The notes beneath the pieces are model-generated. The model was not told where the DNA came from. It saw only the letters and a program-made list of their open reading frames with translations, and did not search any database. DNA of 64,000 bases from Sphingobacterium endophyticum (GTDB lineage Bacteria > Bacteroidota > Bacteroidia > Sphingobacteriales > Sphingobacteriaceae). Shown here piece by piece: positions 6,283 to 15,099 of this stretch (positions are counted from its first letter, which is position 1; every line of letters starts with the position of its first letter). A program made the translations under genes and the position numbers. The stretch lies in the NCBI RefSeq assembly GCF_009733535.1, contig NZ_SMMI01000003.1, positions 372,001-436,000 on the forward strand, given 5' to 3'.

Positions 6283-8742
6283 GTGAGATACCTATTGTTA
6301 ATACTTATCAGCATGATCTGCATTTCTGCGCACGGGCAGGATGAATTTACTCCTGTAAATACAGCAGAGAATAATGATGCGCCTATGCGTTTGGTATCGT
6401 CTTCAAGTAGCAGATTCATCAATCAAAAGATCTTAAGGAGTTATAATGCTGTTTACGAACATAAAGGATCAACTTTAGCGGCAGACAGTGGTGATTTATA
6501 TAAAGACGATATTGGAAATGAATTTTTTGAAGCCCATGGAAATATTGTTATAACTCAACCTTCCGGAACAGTTATTCAAGGTACACATCTTCACTATGAT
6601 GCTTCCTCACAACATGCCGTTCTGACAAAGAATGTCAAGATGGTGGATGCACAGAGTACTTTAACCACAAATTATCTTACCTATAATTTAAGGAGCCAGC
6701 AGGGAACTTATACTGGTGGCGGTCGTATTATTGGACAAGGAGACACTATTACCTCTCAAAAGGCTTATTACTTTGAGAACACGAAGGATGCTTATTTTAA
6801 CAATAAAGTTGTTGTAAGGAATCAAAGCACCATAATTTATACCGATACAATGCAATATAATACGATGTATCGAGATGCATTCTTTTTTGGCCCCACCACG
6901 ATAAATGGTCGTTCTGGCGAAAAATTATATACAGAAAAGGGAACATACAATACAGAATTTGGCATAGCTAAGTTCAACAAGAACAATCTGTATACTGAAA
7001 GCAGCAAGTTTTTAAAGGGAGATAGTTTGTTTTATGACCGCAACAAAGGGATTGGCGAGGCCTTTAGAAATGTACTTTTTGTAGATACACTAGACAAATT
7101 TTATGCGAGTGGAGGCTATGGTAAATATCTTGAAAATGAGCAATCCATTCTAATGACGAACAAGCCATTGATCAAATACGTCGTCCAGACAGATTCCAAT
7201 GATACTTCCCAAGATACCATTCAAACTGATTCTATTCCAACTGAAGCATTATCGAAAAGAGAGCAAAGAAAACTAGATAGAGCCCAGGAAAAAGAAAGAA
7301 AAGAGTCTGAGAAATTAGAGAAGGATAGACTCGAAAATCAAGGCTTAGTAGTCACGAAGCCTGATGAAGTAGATAGTTTAGCGAAACCTATTTTGCCACG
7401 GCAAACCAGCAAAGTTGATACGGCATATATGACCGCTGACACCCTCTATTCTCGGGTTATTTTTGTTCGGGATTACAGGCCATTGGATTTAAAATTGGAT
7501 CGTAATGGTGGTCAAATGGAGGACACAACAGAAGTCGATTATGGGGCATTGGATGAAGTTGAATTATTTGAATCGGGTGATTCAACAACTATTTCAGACA
7601 CTACAATCAGCAATGAGATTACAAAAGCTGTACCTCAAAAAAAACCGACAACAACAGTAAAGGAAATACCGGTTAAACAAAAAATTGCAGTTCCGGCAAA
7701 ACCAAAACCAGTTGATTCGGCAACGATTCAAGCCAGTACAAAAGCGGATAGTATCCTGCGAAGAAATGCGGTCATGCCTACAGGAAAAGAACAGGACAGT
7801 TTGATGTCGAATGCATTAAAGGTTGCCCAAACTGCGGATACGCTATTAAAGGATTCCACCCAGATCTATGCAGACACTGCCCGAACAAGAATTGTTAAGG
7901 CCTATTACAATGTTAGGGTTTTTAAGTCCGACCTTCAAGCAGTAGCCGATTCGGTTTATTATGGTATGGTTGACTCTATGTTCCGATTTATGGGTTCGCC
8001 CATGATTTGGTCTGAAGGATCACAAATCAATGCGGACACCATCTATATGCAGATCAAAAATAACAAGATGGACAATGCATTATTAAAAGATAATGCCTTT
8101 ATGGTCAATGCAGTCTTAGATACATTAAAATTTAACCAATTAAAAGGCAGAAAGATTACCGCCTTTTTTGCCAATAATAATATTGATCGATTATATGTCG
8201 ATGGGAATGCTGAGAATTTAGTTTTCTCTACAAATGATAAAACCAATACGATTACTGAAATGTTCCATGATCGAAGCAGTCGTATTAAAATAAATATGGA
8301 AGGCAAGAAAATAATTGATTATGTATCTATTCGAAAGGTAGACCAAAAGGTTTATCCATTTAAACTAGTTACACAAGAAATTGAAGTCTTGCCAGGATTT
8401 TTATGGAAACCTGAAGACAGGCCAAAATCAGTTGAAGATATGCTGAACCGAAAAAGGTCTAAATCCACTGGCATCGAGAACCAAAAAGACAGTTTAGGGA
8501 ATAAGAATATAGGAAATCAATTGAAAATTGAGTCAGATGAAACAGACAATGGCTCTAAATCTAAGGTTGATTCTACAAAATTAGAGCAGGAAACACCGTC
8601 AAAAAAACCTGAAGATAAAATGGAAACCAAAATCGATAGTTCTAAATCATCGAGTACCACAACCCAAAATTTACCGGAAAGTATTAACTCAGTCATCTCT
8701 GATAGTTTAAAAAATAAGGGACAAAATATCCCAAAAAAGTAG
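6283..8742 (+). CDS. OstA-like protein (LptA/LptD N-terminal-type, large)
   Basis: An 819-residue secreted protein. It starts with GTG and has a signal peptide cleaved near residue 18 (S-A-H-G|Q-D). Residues about 40-300 repeat the OstA/LptA pattern of short beta strands (G-N-I-V-I-T-Q-P-S-G-T-V-I-Q-G, then L-T-K-N-V-K-M-V-D-A). A second strand-rich block lies near 540-700. Between them and at the C-terminus are long K/E/D/S/T-rich, probably disordered segments. The OstA fold carries LPS across the periplasm, so a role in the Lpt bridge is likely by family. The size and inserts are characteristic of Bacteroidetes rather than of E. coli LptA. The next in-frame ATG would remove the signal peptide, supporting the GTG. 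Confidence 0.85.
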   Translation: MRYLLLILISMICISAHGQDEFTPVNTAENNDAPMRLVSSSSSRFINQKILRSYNAVYEHKGSTLAADSGDLYKDDIGNEFFEAHGNIVITQPSGTVIQGTHLHYDASSQHAVLTKNVKMVDAQSTLTTNYLTYNLRSQQGTYTGGGRIIGQGDTITSQKAYYFENTKDAYFNNKVVVRNQSTIIYTDTMQYNTMYRDAFFFGPTTINGRSGEKLYTEKGTYNTEFGIAKFNKNNLYTESSKFLKGDSLFYDRNKGIGEAFRNVLFVDTLDKFYASGGYGKYLENEQSILMTNKPLIKYVVQTDSNDTSQDTIQTDSIPTEALSKREQRKLDRAQEKERKESEKLEKDRLENQGLVVTKPDEVDSLAKPILPRQTSKVDTAYMTADTLYSRVIFVRDYRPLDLKLDRNGGQMEDTTEVDYGALDEVELFESGDSTTISDTTISNEITKAVPQKKPTTTVKEIPVKQKIAVPAKPKPVDSATIQASTKADSILRRNAVMPTGKEQDSLMSNALKVAQTADTLLKDSTQIYADTARTRIVKAYYNVRVFKSDLQAVADSVYYGMVDSMFRFMGSPMIWSEGSQINADTIYMQIKNNKMDNALLKDNAFMVNAVLDTLKFNQLKGRKITAFFANNNIDRLYVDGNAENLVFSTNDKTNTITEMFHDRSSRIKINMEGKKIIDYVSIRKVDQKVYPFKLVTQEIEVLPGFLWKPEDRPKSVEDMLNRKRSKSTGIENQKDSLGNKNIGNQLKIESDETDNGSKSKVDSTKLEQETPSKKPEDKMETKIDSSKSSSTTTQNLPESINSVISDSLKNKGQNIPKK

Positions 8743-8949
8743 GTTCATAAGTTCCGAATTTTTAATTATAACCTATTCCTAAATAGCCTAAATTGAGGGT
8801 TCCCTATCCAACATCATTGTTACAAATATGATTGAATCTTTAAAAAAACTGAACAATTTAGAATAACCTCCCATCAATTGAATAACAATAATTTCATTTT
8901 TCGTAAAATATAGAATTAAGATAATATTTACTTCTTTAGATATATTTTA

Positions 8950-9007
8950 TTAACCGAAAGCATCTGTTAATTGAAAATACAAATATTTAACAGTTAATTA
9001 ACGTTAA
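8950..9007. promoter_or_regulatory. Alternating GTTAA/TTAAC half-site array upstream of susC
   Basis: Six pentamers alternate in orientation: TTAAC 8950-8954, GTTAA 8966-8970, TTAAC 8987-8991, GTTAA 8993-8997, TTAAC 8998-9002, GTTAA 9003-9007. The last four form overlapping perfect palindromes, GTTAATTAAC (8993-9002) and ATTAACGTTAAT (8997-9008). This looks like a multi-site operator for a dimeric regulator. AT-richness raises the chance of coincidence. Confidence 0.4.
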
Positions 9008-9042
9008 TTTTAAAAATATATTTTACATATTAAATAATTTTT

Positions 9043-9065
9043 AATCACCAATATAGGTGGTTTTT
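9043..9065 (+). terminator. Terminator-like hairpin between the OstA-like gene and susC
   Basis: AATCACC pairs with GGTGGTT across a 6-nt loop (AATATA), with one T-G pair, and runs into TTTTT. It could end the OstA-like transcript 300 nt past its stop, or act as an attenuator in a long susC leader. Confidence 0.5.
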
Positions 9066-9213
9066 ATAAATTTTACAATAAGCAACCGTTTGATATGTAA
9101 AAATTTATAAACATATTCAACCCGAAAGTTGAATTCTAGAGGCATCTTTCACTAACCAGTAAGTATTTGATCTAAAGAGCTGTATTTACTAACTAATATT
9201 AACTAAACAACAC

Positions 9214-12200
9214 ATGAAACAAAGATTACTTAGCATGCTTGTGCTATGCGTGCTGCTTATTGGCAGTGCCTATGCGCAAAATCGGCAGGTATCCGGAACG
9301 GTTACTTCTGCCACAGACGGCACTCCGATCTCTGGAGTATCGGTAAGAGTTGTCGGAACTTCTACAGCAACTCAAACATCAGGAGATGGATCATACACGA
9401 TCTCAGTACCTGACAACAATGGTTCCCTATCCTTTACGTACATTGGGTATCAATCCTTCCAAACAGCGATTGGAACACGTGCTGTTATCAATGTACAATT
9501 AGCTTCAGATGATGAAACATTAGATGAGGTTGTTGTAACGGGATATATGGTACAGAGCAAAAAAGACTTTACGGGAGCATCTGCAAAAGTTTCTGGAGAA
9601 ACCGTTGCAAACCGTCCATTACAGAGTTTTACCCAAGGGTTAACAGGACAGGCTTCAGGAGTAAACATCATTCAGCCTAGCGGTGTATTAAACAATCCTC
9701 CGGTTGTTCGTGTACGTGGATTGAGCTCACTTTCATTAAGCTCCTTTCCATTAGTAGTTGTTGATGGTATTCCGATTTCAACTGGTGATGTTTCAGAAAA
9801 CTCTGCAGCGAACAATCCATTAGGTGATATTAACCCAGAGGATATTGAATCAGTTGACATTTTAAAAGATGCGGCTTCAACAGCAATTTATGGATCAAGA
9901 GGTGCTGCAGGGGTCTTATTAATAACAACTAAAAGAGGTAAAGCAGGTGCTGCAAAAGTTTCTTATGATGGTTGGTTTGGCTCTTCAAAAGCAGTTCGTT
10001 TAGCTGAACTTATGAATGCCGAGCAATACATTGCACATAAGAATAATGCAATTAAAAATGCTAGAGAAATAAATCCAAAATTATCTACGGCTTCGTATCC
10101 TGTTGACGGAGGATTCTTCCCAACATTGGATGCAAATGGTAATCCAGTTGATACACGTTGGTATGATTTTGTGTATGATACTGGAATTTCTCATAATCAT
10201 AATTTAAGTGTTAGTGGTGGAAATGAAGCTACAAAATATTTTTTCTCAGGTAACCTATCTGATCAAGATGGTATTTTGGTTAAAAACTCATTTAAAAGAA
10301 AAGGTGTTCGCGCGAACATCGATCATAAGGTAACAGATTGGTTTAAATTAGGAGCAAACTTAAACTTCACAAACAGTGCTAATAATTCTCCAAATTCTGG
10401 TTCAGTAGCAGGTGCTGCTTTCAATACTTCGGGATTAGGACGTATTGCTATGGTACAAGCACCTAATGTTCCAGGATATTTACCTAATGGTGATTACAAT
10501 GTAACAGGAAGTTCAATTGGAAAAGGGGCGAATGTTTTGGCACCTAACTATCCTAACCCACTACCAATTCGTGATTTAGACAAGAACAGTTCAGAAACAA
10601 ATCGTTTCTTTGCGAATATTAACTCCACTTTTAATTTATTAGATGGGCTTACTCTAAATAATAATTTCACTTGGGATTTAAGAAATACAAATAATCAACA
10701 GTTTTGGAATCCTATCAATGGTGATGGTTATAGTTTTAATGGTTATGCGTACAATAATTCCGCTAAAAGCAATAACTGGGTTGTTTTGAACTCTTTGGTT
10801 TACAATAAATCTTTTGGTGACCATAACTTAGTAGTTTTAGCAGGACACGAAGCACAAAGTACTCGTGTTGAAAACTGGGGAGGTGTTCGTTATGATTTAA
10901 CAGACTGGTATTTCAATCAATATCAAGGAAACTTCTTAACCAATGATGCTGGTGGTAATGGCATTGGAGAAAACAGAATTCAATCTTTTCTGACTTCATT
11001 AAATTACAACTTTGCAAACAAATACTATTTCACTGCCAATTTCAGACGTGATGGATTATCAGCTTTAGCTGCAGGTAAGAAATGGGGTAATTTTGGTGGT
11101 GTTTCAGCAGGCTGGACCATCTCACAAGAAGAGTTCTTTAAATCTAGCTCATTGGCAAATGTAGTATCAAACTTACGTCTTAATGCTAGTTGGGGTAGAG
11201 TTGGTAACAGTGCAATATCAAATTCATACGGTTCATTTGACATCTACGACCCAACAATTTACGGAAATGCTGGTGGTATGATTTTCACGCAAGCAGGAAA
11301 CAGAGAGTTAGGTTGGGAGACCTCAGATCAAACCAACTTTGGTATAGATGTAGGTTTCTTGGACAATAGAGTGTCATTAGAAGCAAGTTATTACAACAAA
11401 GACCATAATGGATTAATTTTAGCGGTACCACAAACACCTTCAAAAGGTATTCCAGGAAATTCAATTTTAATGAACATAGGTTCTATGTACAATAGAGGTT
11501 TTGAATTTGCTTTAAATGTACGTGCAGTACAAAAAGAGAATTTCAAATGGACTACTACATTAAACTTCTCGACGAATAAAAATGAAGTGACTGCATTAGA
11601 TAACGAAGGAAGACCTTTAATTGCAACAACAGCTGGATTAGAGACTACAAGTATTACTGAGGTTGGAAAATCTGCAGCGCAAATCTATGCGGTACCAACG
11701 AATGGTGTTAACCCTGCAAATGGAAGAAGAATTTTTATCAACAGAGATGGAGAAGAGGTTCAATATTTACATAATGCTCCAAATACTGAAGGATTTTATT
11801 CTTATTCATACTTAGACGGAACAAGAGCAGCAGGTGTAGCTGGTGATGCTGTTGCAGCTGGTAATACCTTGCCAACCTACTTTGGAGGTTTCAATAACAA
11901 TTTTCAATTTGGCAATTTTGATGCGACCTTAAACTTTACTTTCTCAGGAGGCAACTATATCTACAATGGTACTAGAGCTGGTTTAAGAGATCAACGTATC
12001 TGGAACAACTCTGTGGACATGTTGGATTCTTGGACTCCTGAAAACAAAAATTCTGATATTCCAAGAGCAATTTATGGAGATAATATCTCCAATGGATCTG
12101 CATTCGCTATACAATCAAACATAGAGAAAGGCGACTTTATCAGATTACAAACTGCTTCATTAGGATACCGTTTACCAAGCAGCATCTTTGGAAAATCAGG

Positions 12201-12375
12201 TATTTCAAGCTTAAGAGTATATGCAGCGGTAAACAATGCATTCTTAATTACGAAATATACAGGTGTTGACCCGGAGATTTCATCGAATGGAGATGGAAAT
12301 TTAAACTCAGGCGTTGAACGTAACTCTATGCCAAATGGACGTACATTCACATTCGGTATTAACTTAGGTTTTTAA
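9214..12375 (+). CDS. SusC/RagA-family TonB-linked outer-membrane transporter
   Basis: A 1053-residue protein with a signal peptide (cleavage near A-Y-A|Q-N, residue 21). A carboxypeptidase-D-like domain follows (Q-V-S-G-T-V-T-S-A-T-D-G-T-P-I), then a TonB-box-like V-V-V-T-G-Y near residue 107, a plug domain (about 115-230, ending Y-G-S-R-G-A-A-G-V-L-L-I-T-T-K), and a 22-strand barrel ending G-I-N-L-G-F. SusC proteins import oligosaccharides or peptides with a SusD lipoprotein lid, energised by TonB. susD begins 11 bp downstream. No hydrolase, sigma factor or sensor sits beside the pair, so the substrate cannot be inferred from context. Confidence 0.96.
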   Translation: MKQRLLSMLVLCVLLIGSAYAQNRQVSGTVTSATDGTPISGVSVRVVGTSTATQTSGDGSYTISVPDNNGSLSFTYIGYQSFQTAIGTRAVINVQLASDDETLDEVVVTGYMVQSKKDFTGASAKVSGETVANRPLQSFTQGLTGQASGVNIIQPSGVLNNPPVVRVRGLSSLSLSSFPLVVVDGIPISTGDVSENSAANNPLGDINPEDIESVDILKDAASTAIYGSRGAAGVLLITTKRGKAGAAKVSYDGWFGSSKAVRLAELMNAEQYIAHKNNAIKNAREINPKLSTASYPVDGGFFPTLDANGNPVDTRWYDFVYDTGISHNHNLSVSGGNEATKYFFSGNLSDQDGILVKNSFKRKGVRANIDHKVTDWFKLGANLNFTNSANNSPNSGSVAGAAFNTSGLGRIAMVQAPNVPGYLPNGDYNVTGSSIGKGANVLAPNYPNPLPIRDLDKNSSETNRFFANINSTFNLLDGLTLNNNFTWDLRNTNNQQFWNPINGDGYSFNGYAYNNSAKSNNWVVLNSLVYNKSFGDHNLVVLAGHEAQSTRVENWGGVRYDLTDWYFNQYQGNFLTNDAGGNGIGENRIQSFLTSLNYNFANKYYFTANFRRDGLSALAAGKKWGNFGGVSAGWTISQEEFFKSSSLANVVSNLRLNASWGRVGNSAISNSYGSFDIYDPTIYGNAGGMIFTQAGNRELGWETSDQTNFGIDVGFLDNRVSLEASYYNKDHNGLILAVPQTPSKGIPGNSILMNIGSMYNRGFEFALNVRAVQKENFKWTTTLNFSTNKNEVTALDNEGRPLIATTAGLETTSITEVGKSAAQIYAVPTNGVNPANGRRIFINRDGEEVQYLHNAPNTEGFYSYSYLDGTRAAGVAGDAVAAGNTLPTYFGGFNNNFQFGNFDATLNFTFSGGNYIYNGTRAGLRDQRIWNNSVDMLDSWTPENKNSDIPRAIYGDNISNGSAFAIQSNIEKGDFIRLQTASLGYRLPSSIFGKSGISSLRVYAAVNNAFLITKYTGVDPEISSNGDGNLNSGVERNSMPNGRTFTFGINLGF

Positions 12376-12386
12376 TTATTTGTGTC

Positions 12387-13835
12387 ATGAGAAGATTTAA
12401 AATCAAAAATAAAATAGTAGGGCTATTGGTTCTTACGCCCTTATTGTTCAGTACGGTCTCTTGTAAAAAGGACTTTTTAGAACTAGCTCCTGAAATCTCT
12501 ATCCCAAGCGAATTTGTATTTTCAAGTGCAGATCGTATAGAATCTCAGGTTGCAGGTATATATTCATCCATTAAAAATGGTCAATTCTATGGTGGACGTT
12601 ATTTAATCTATAACGATATCCGTTCAGAGGAATTTGTCAATCAAAGACAAAATAATGTTACAGGTTATTCCACCTATCAATTCAGTAATGATGAAACAGA
12701 CAGTTATGTTGCTGATTTTTGGATACGTGGCTATTTAACCATTAACCGTATCAATATCTTTTTAGAAGGAATTGAGGAAGTAGGAACAGATATTCTTCCA
12801 GCGGATAAAAAATCTCAGTTGGTGGGTGAGGTTAAGTTTGTTCGCGCCTTAACCTATTATTCATTGGTCCAGTTATTTGCAAAACCTTATGCAGCTGATA
12901 ATGGTGCTTCAAAAGGTATTCCTTTACGTTTATTAGCAGAACGTAATTCTGAAAACAATGATTTGCCAGCTAGTCCAGTTAAAGATATCTATTCTCAAAT
13001 CATTAAAGATTTAAACGAGGCGGAAGCGGCAGTTCCAGCAACATACGGCGACGCAACAACACAATCAACTCGTGCGCATAAGAATACTGTAATTGCATTT
13101 AAATCACGTGTTTATTTAGCGATGAAAGATTATGCAAAAGTTATTTCTGAGTCCAATAAGATTGTGAGTGCAACGGCACCATTCAAAGCAAGTACGGGTG
13201 TTCCTCATCAATTAGCTCCTGCCATTAAAGATGTATTTACCAATTACACCATTAATGAGCGTATCTTAAGTTTCCCATTTGAAGCGAATAATGCTCCAGG
13301 AACTCAAAATCAATTGGGCTATTATTATAATGAAGGAAATATTGAATATTCATTATCTCCTGATGGAATTTTCGGAAGTGCATCATGGCCAACCACTGAT
13401 GACCGTAAGAAGGAAATGACTGCAAAATCCTCAGATGGTAAATTGAATTTATTGACCAAATTCTCTGGTGCATCTCCTTTCTTGGACTGGATTCCAGCGA
13501 TTAGATATTCTGAAGTTCTATTAAATCTAGCAGAGGCAGAAGCAGAGGCAGGATCACAAGTAAGAGCATTGGCTTTATTAAAGGCGGTTCGCAACCGTTC
13601 TGATGCTGCTTATACCTTTCCAGCATCTCCTAGTAAAGCTACTTTAGTAGAGGCTATTCTATTAGAACGTAGGATTGAATTCTTAGGTGAGGGCTTACGC
13701 GTACCTGATCTTCAGCGTAGAAATATGCCAATTAATTCTGAAGGTGCTGGACGTTTAGTTCAACCAAATGATGAGCGTTATACATTCCCTACTCCATTAG
13801 TAGAAATCATTACTAATCCAGGAGTAAATAATTAA
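12387..13835 (+). CDS. SusD/RagB-family nutrient-binding outer-membrane lipoprotein
   Basis: A 482-residue lipoprotein. The signal peptide ends in the lipobox S-T-V-S-C with the lipidated cysteine at residue 26, followed by K-K-D-F-L-E-L-A-P typical of SusD. The TPR-like helical core is visible in E-V-K-F-V-R-A-L-T-Y-Y-S-L-V-Q-L-F, K-A-V-R-N-R-S and I-L-L-E-R-R-I-E-F-L-G-E-G-L-R. It caps the SusC barrel and captures ligand at the cell surface. It is the second and last gene of the operon, and a strong terminator follows 22 bp after the stop. Confidence 0.96.
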   Translation: MRRFKIKNKIVGLLVLTPLLFSTVSCKKDFLELAPEISIPSEFVFSSADRIESQVAGIYSSIKNGQFYGGRYLIYNDIRSEEFVNQRQNNVTGYSTYQFSNDETDSYVADFWIRGYLTINRINIFLEGIEEVGTDILPADKKSQLVGEVKFVRALTYYSLVQLFAKPYAADNGASKGIPLRLLAERNSENNDLPASPVKDIYSQIIKDLNEAEAAVPATYGDATTQSTRAHKNTVIAFKSRVYLAMKDYAKVISESNKIVSATAPFKASTGVPHQLAPAIKDVFTNYTINERILSFPFEANNAPGTQNQLGYYYNEGNIEYSLSPDGIFGSASWPTTDDRKKEMTAKSSDGKLNLLTKFSGASPFLDWIPAIRYSEVLLNLAEAEAEAGSQVRALALLKAVRNRSDAAYTFPASPSKATLVEAILLERRIEFLGEGLRVPDLQRRNMPINSEGAGRLVQPNDERYTFPTPLVEIITNPGVNN

Positions 13836-13857
13836 GATTTGCTGAGTGATATATTAT

Positions 13858-13888
13858 GGGGGCTGTCCAATTGGACAGTCCCTTTTTT
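13858..13888 (+). terminator. Rho-independent terminator after susCD
   Basis: GGGGCTGTCC (13859-13868) pairs with GGACAGTCCC (13873-13882) across an AATT loop, with one G-T pair, followed by six T's. The stop codon of convergent rdgB lies at the end of this T-tract. Confidence 0.93.
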
Positions 13889-14456
13889 ATGAATTAAGAA
13901 ATTCGACAAGTTTTCCAACAGCAATAGACCGATGACTAATTTTATTTTTTTCTTCTAAAGTCATTTCAGCGAAAGTTTTGTCGAATCCGTTTGGAATAAA
14001 AACAGGATCATATCCAAAACCTTTGGTTCCGGTTCTGACCTCAATAATTTTTCCTTCGACAATTCCTTGAAAGAAATACTGCTGATTATTAAGAAACAAA
14101 GAAATCACTGTTTTAAAACGAGCATTTCTGTTTGTTTCGGCATTTAATTTTTCGAGAACAAGGTCGATATTTTGTTCCATATCTCTAGATCCGGAATAGC
14201 GAGCAGAATAGACACCGGGCTCACCTCCTAATGCTTCAATTTCTAATCCTGAGTCATCAGCAAAGCAATTAACATGATATTTTTCAACTAAATAATTAGT
14301 CTTTTGCTTGGCATTATCTTCAAATGTGTTTCCAGTTTCGGGAATATCATCAAAGCAGGAGATGTCGGCAAGTGATTTAATAGAAAACCTATTGCCAACC
14401 ATTTGTTGGACTTCTTCTAATTTATGGGCGTTGTTTGTAGCAAATACTAATTCCAT
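13887..14456 (-). CDS. rdgB: RdgB/HAM1-family XTP/dITP pyrophosphatase
   Basis: This 189-residue enzyme hydrolyses non-canonical purine nucleotides (dITP, XTP) to monophosphates, keeping them out of DNA. The family start F-A-T-N-N-A-H-K-L-E-E-V, the metal-binding F-A-D-D-S-G-L-E-I-E-A-L and the substrate loop G-F-G-Y-D-P-V-F, then S-H-R-S-I-A, are all intact. Length is typical. It stands alone with its own TAnnTTTG box, and its 3' end runs into the terminator of convergent susD. Confidence 0.96.
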   Translation of the reverse strand: MELVFATNNAHKLEEVQQMVGNRFSIKSLADISCFDDIPETGNTFEDNAKQKTNYLVEKYHVNCFADDSGLEIEALGGEPGVYSARYSGSRDMEQNIDLVLEKLNAETNRNARFKTVISLFLNNQQYFFQGIVEGKIIEVRTGTKGFGYDPVFIPNGFDKTFAEMTLEEKNKISHRSIAVGKLVEFLNS

Positions 14457-14473
14457 AGCTAAATTTATATATT

Positions 14474-14481
14474 CAAAATTA
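14474..14481 (-). promoter_or_regulatory. -7 box upstream of rdgB
   Basis: TAATTTTG on the minus strand matches TAnnTTTG, 17 nt before the ATG. No clear TTG lies at -33. Confidence 0.5.
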
Positions 14482-14528
14482 GCAATCTAAAAGGGGATTA
14501 AGGAAAGGAAGTGAATATTATATTGATA

Positions 14529-15080
14529 TTAGGATTGAATGAATGTTTTAAATTCCATCCAGAAAAGTTTCTTTTTCTGTACATCTGCGAACATTTCTTC
14601 AAAACTAAAGGTATTGAAAACAGTTGCGATCTTACCTCGCATATAGGAATTATGTCCAATCTCAGGGAGTTTTAAAGAGGTGGGTTCTACTCCAAGTAGG
14701 GTGATTTTTTTAGGTTGAAAGAATTCCATGATTCTTTTCCATTCATTGGGATTGTGAGCATTCGCTAAATTGACTACTGCTACATTTTCGGCATTCAAAT
14801 TTAAGGCACCTATTGTTTTTAGGAAAGCTTCTTCGGCCTGCGGGGAAAAGTAAGGGAAATTGGGATATCGAAGGATAAATAAAACTCCAGTTGATTTATC
14901 ACCTTGATAAATAAACTCCTCAGCAGCGGCTTTAATATGGCCTTGCTGAGGAGTAGAAAAACTTGATCCTGCCGATTGAGTTTCAACAATCGGCAGGTTA
15001 TTTTCAGGGATAGCAAATATTGTTTCAGACATGAGTGCCTGAATAGCGAATGGATTATCTGTAGTTAGATTTTGTTCCAA
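14529..15080 (-). CDS. Conserved-looking unknown protein downstream of the DHS-like gene
   Basis: I do not recognise this protein with confidence. It has an alpha/beta layout: I-F-A-I-P-E-N, then a hydrophobic strand V-L-F-I-L-R-Y-P, a helix (A-E-E-A-F-L-K-T-I), a strand V-A-V-V-N-L-A, K-I-T-L-L-G-V-E-P, and a C-terminal helix with K-K-K-L-F-W-M-E-F-K. This order loosely resembles the DNA polymerase III psi/uracil-glycosylase-like fold, which is speculation. I place the start at a TTG (15080) preceded by AAGGGA. Alternatives are the ATG at 15032 or a TTG at 15122 that overlaps the upstream gene. It is co-directional with the DHS-like gene, 19 nt after it. Confidence 0.7.
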   Translation of the reverse strand: MEQNLTTDNPFAIQALMSETIFAIPENNLPIVETQSAGSSFSTPQQGHIKAAAEEFIYQGDKSTGVLFILRYPNFPYFSPQAEEAFLKTIGALNLNAENVAVVNLANAHNPNEWKRIMEFFQPKKITLLGVEPTSLKLPEIGHNSYMRGKIATVFNTFSFEEMFADVQKKKLFWMEFKTFIQS

Positions 15081-15099
15081 AATATCCCTTTTATAAATT

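Larger units (their letters stand above)
8743..9213 (+). other. 471-bp AT-rich regulatory gap before susC
   Basis: No credible ORF is present on either strand. The gap holds an alternating GTTAA/TTAAC array (8950-9007) and a small terminator-like hairpin (9043-9065). The last 150 bp before susC contains no exact TTG/TAnnTTTG pair. Confidence 0.6.
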
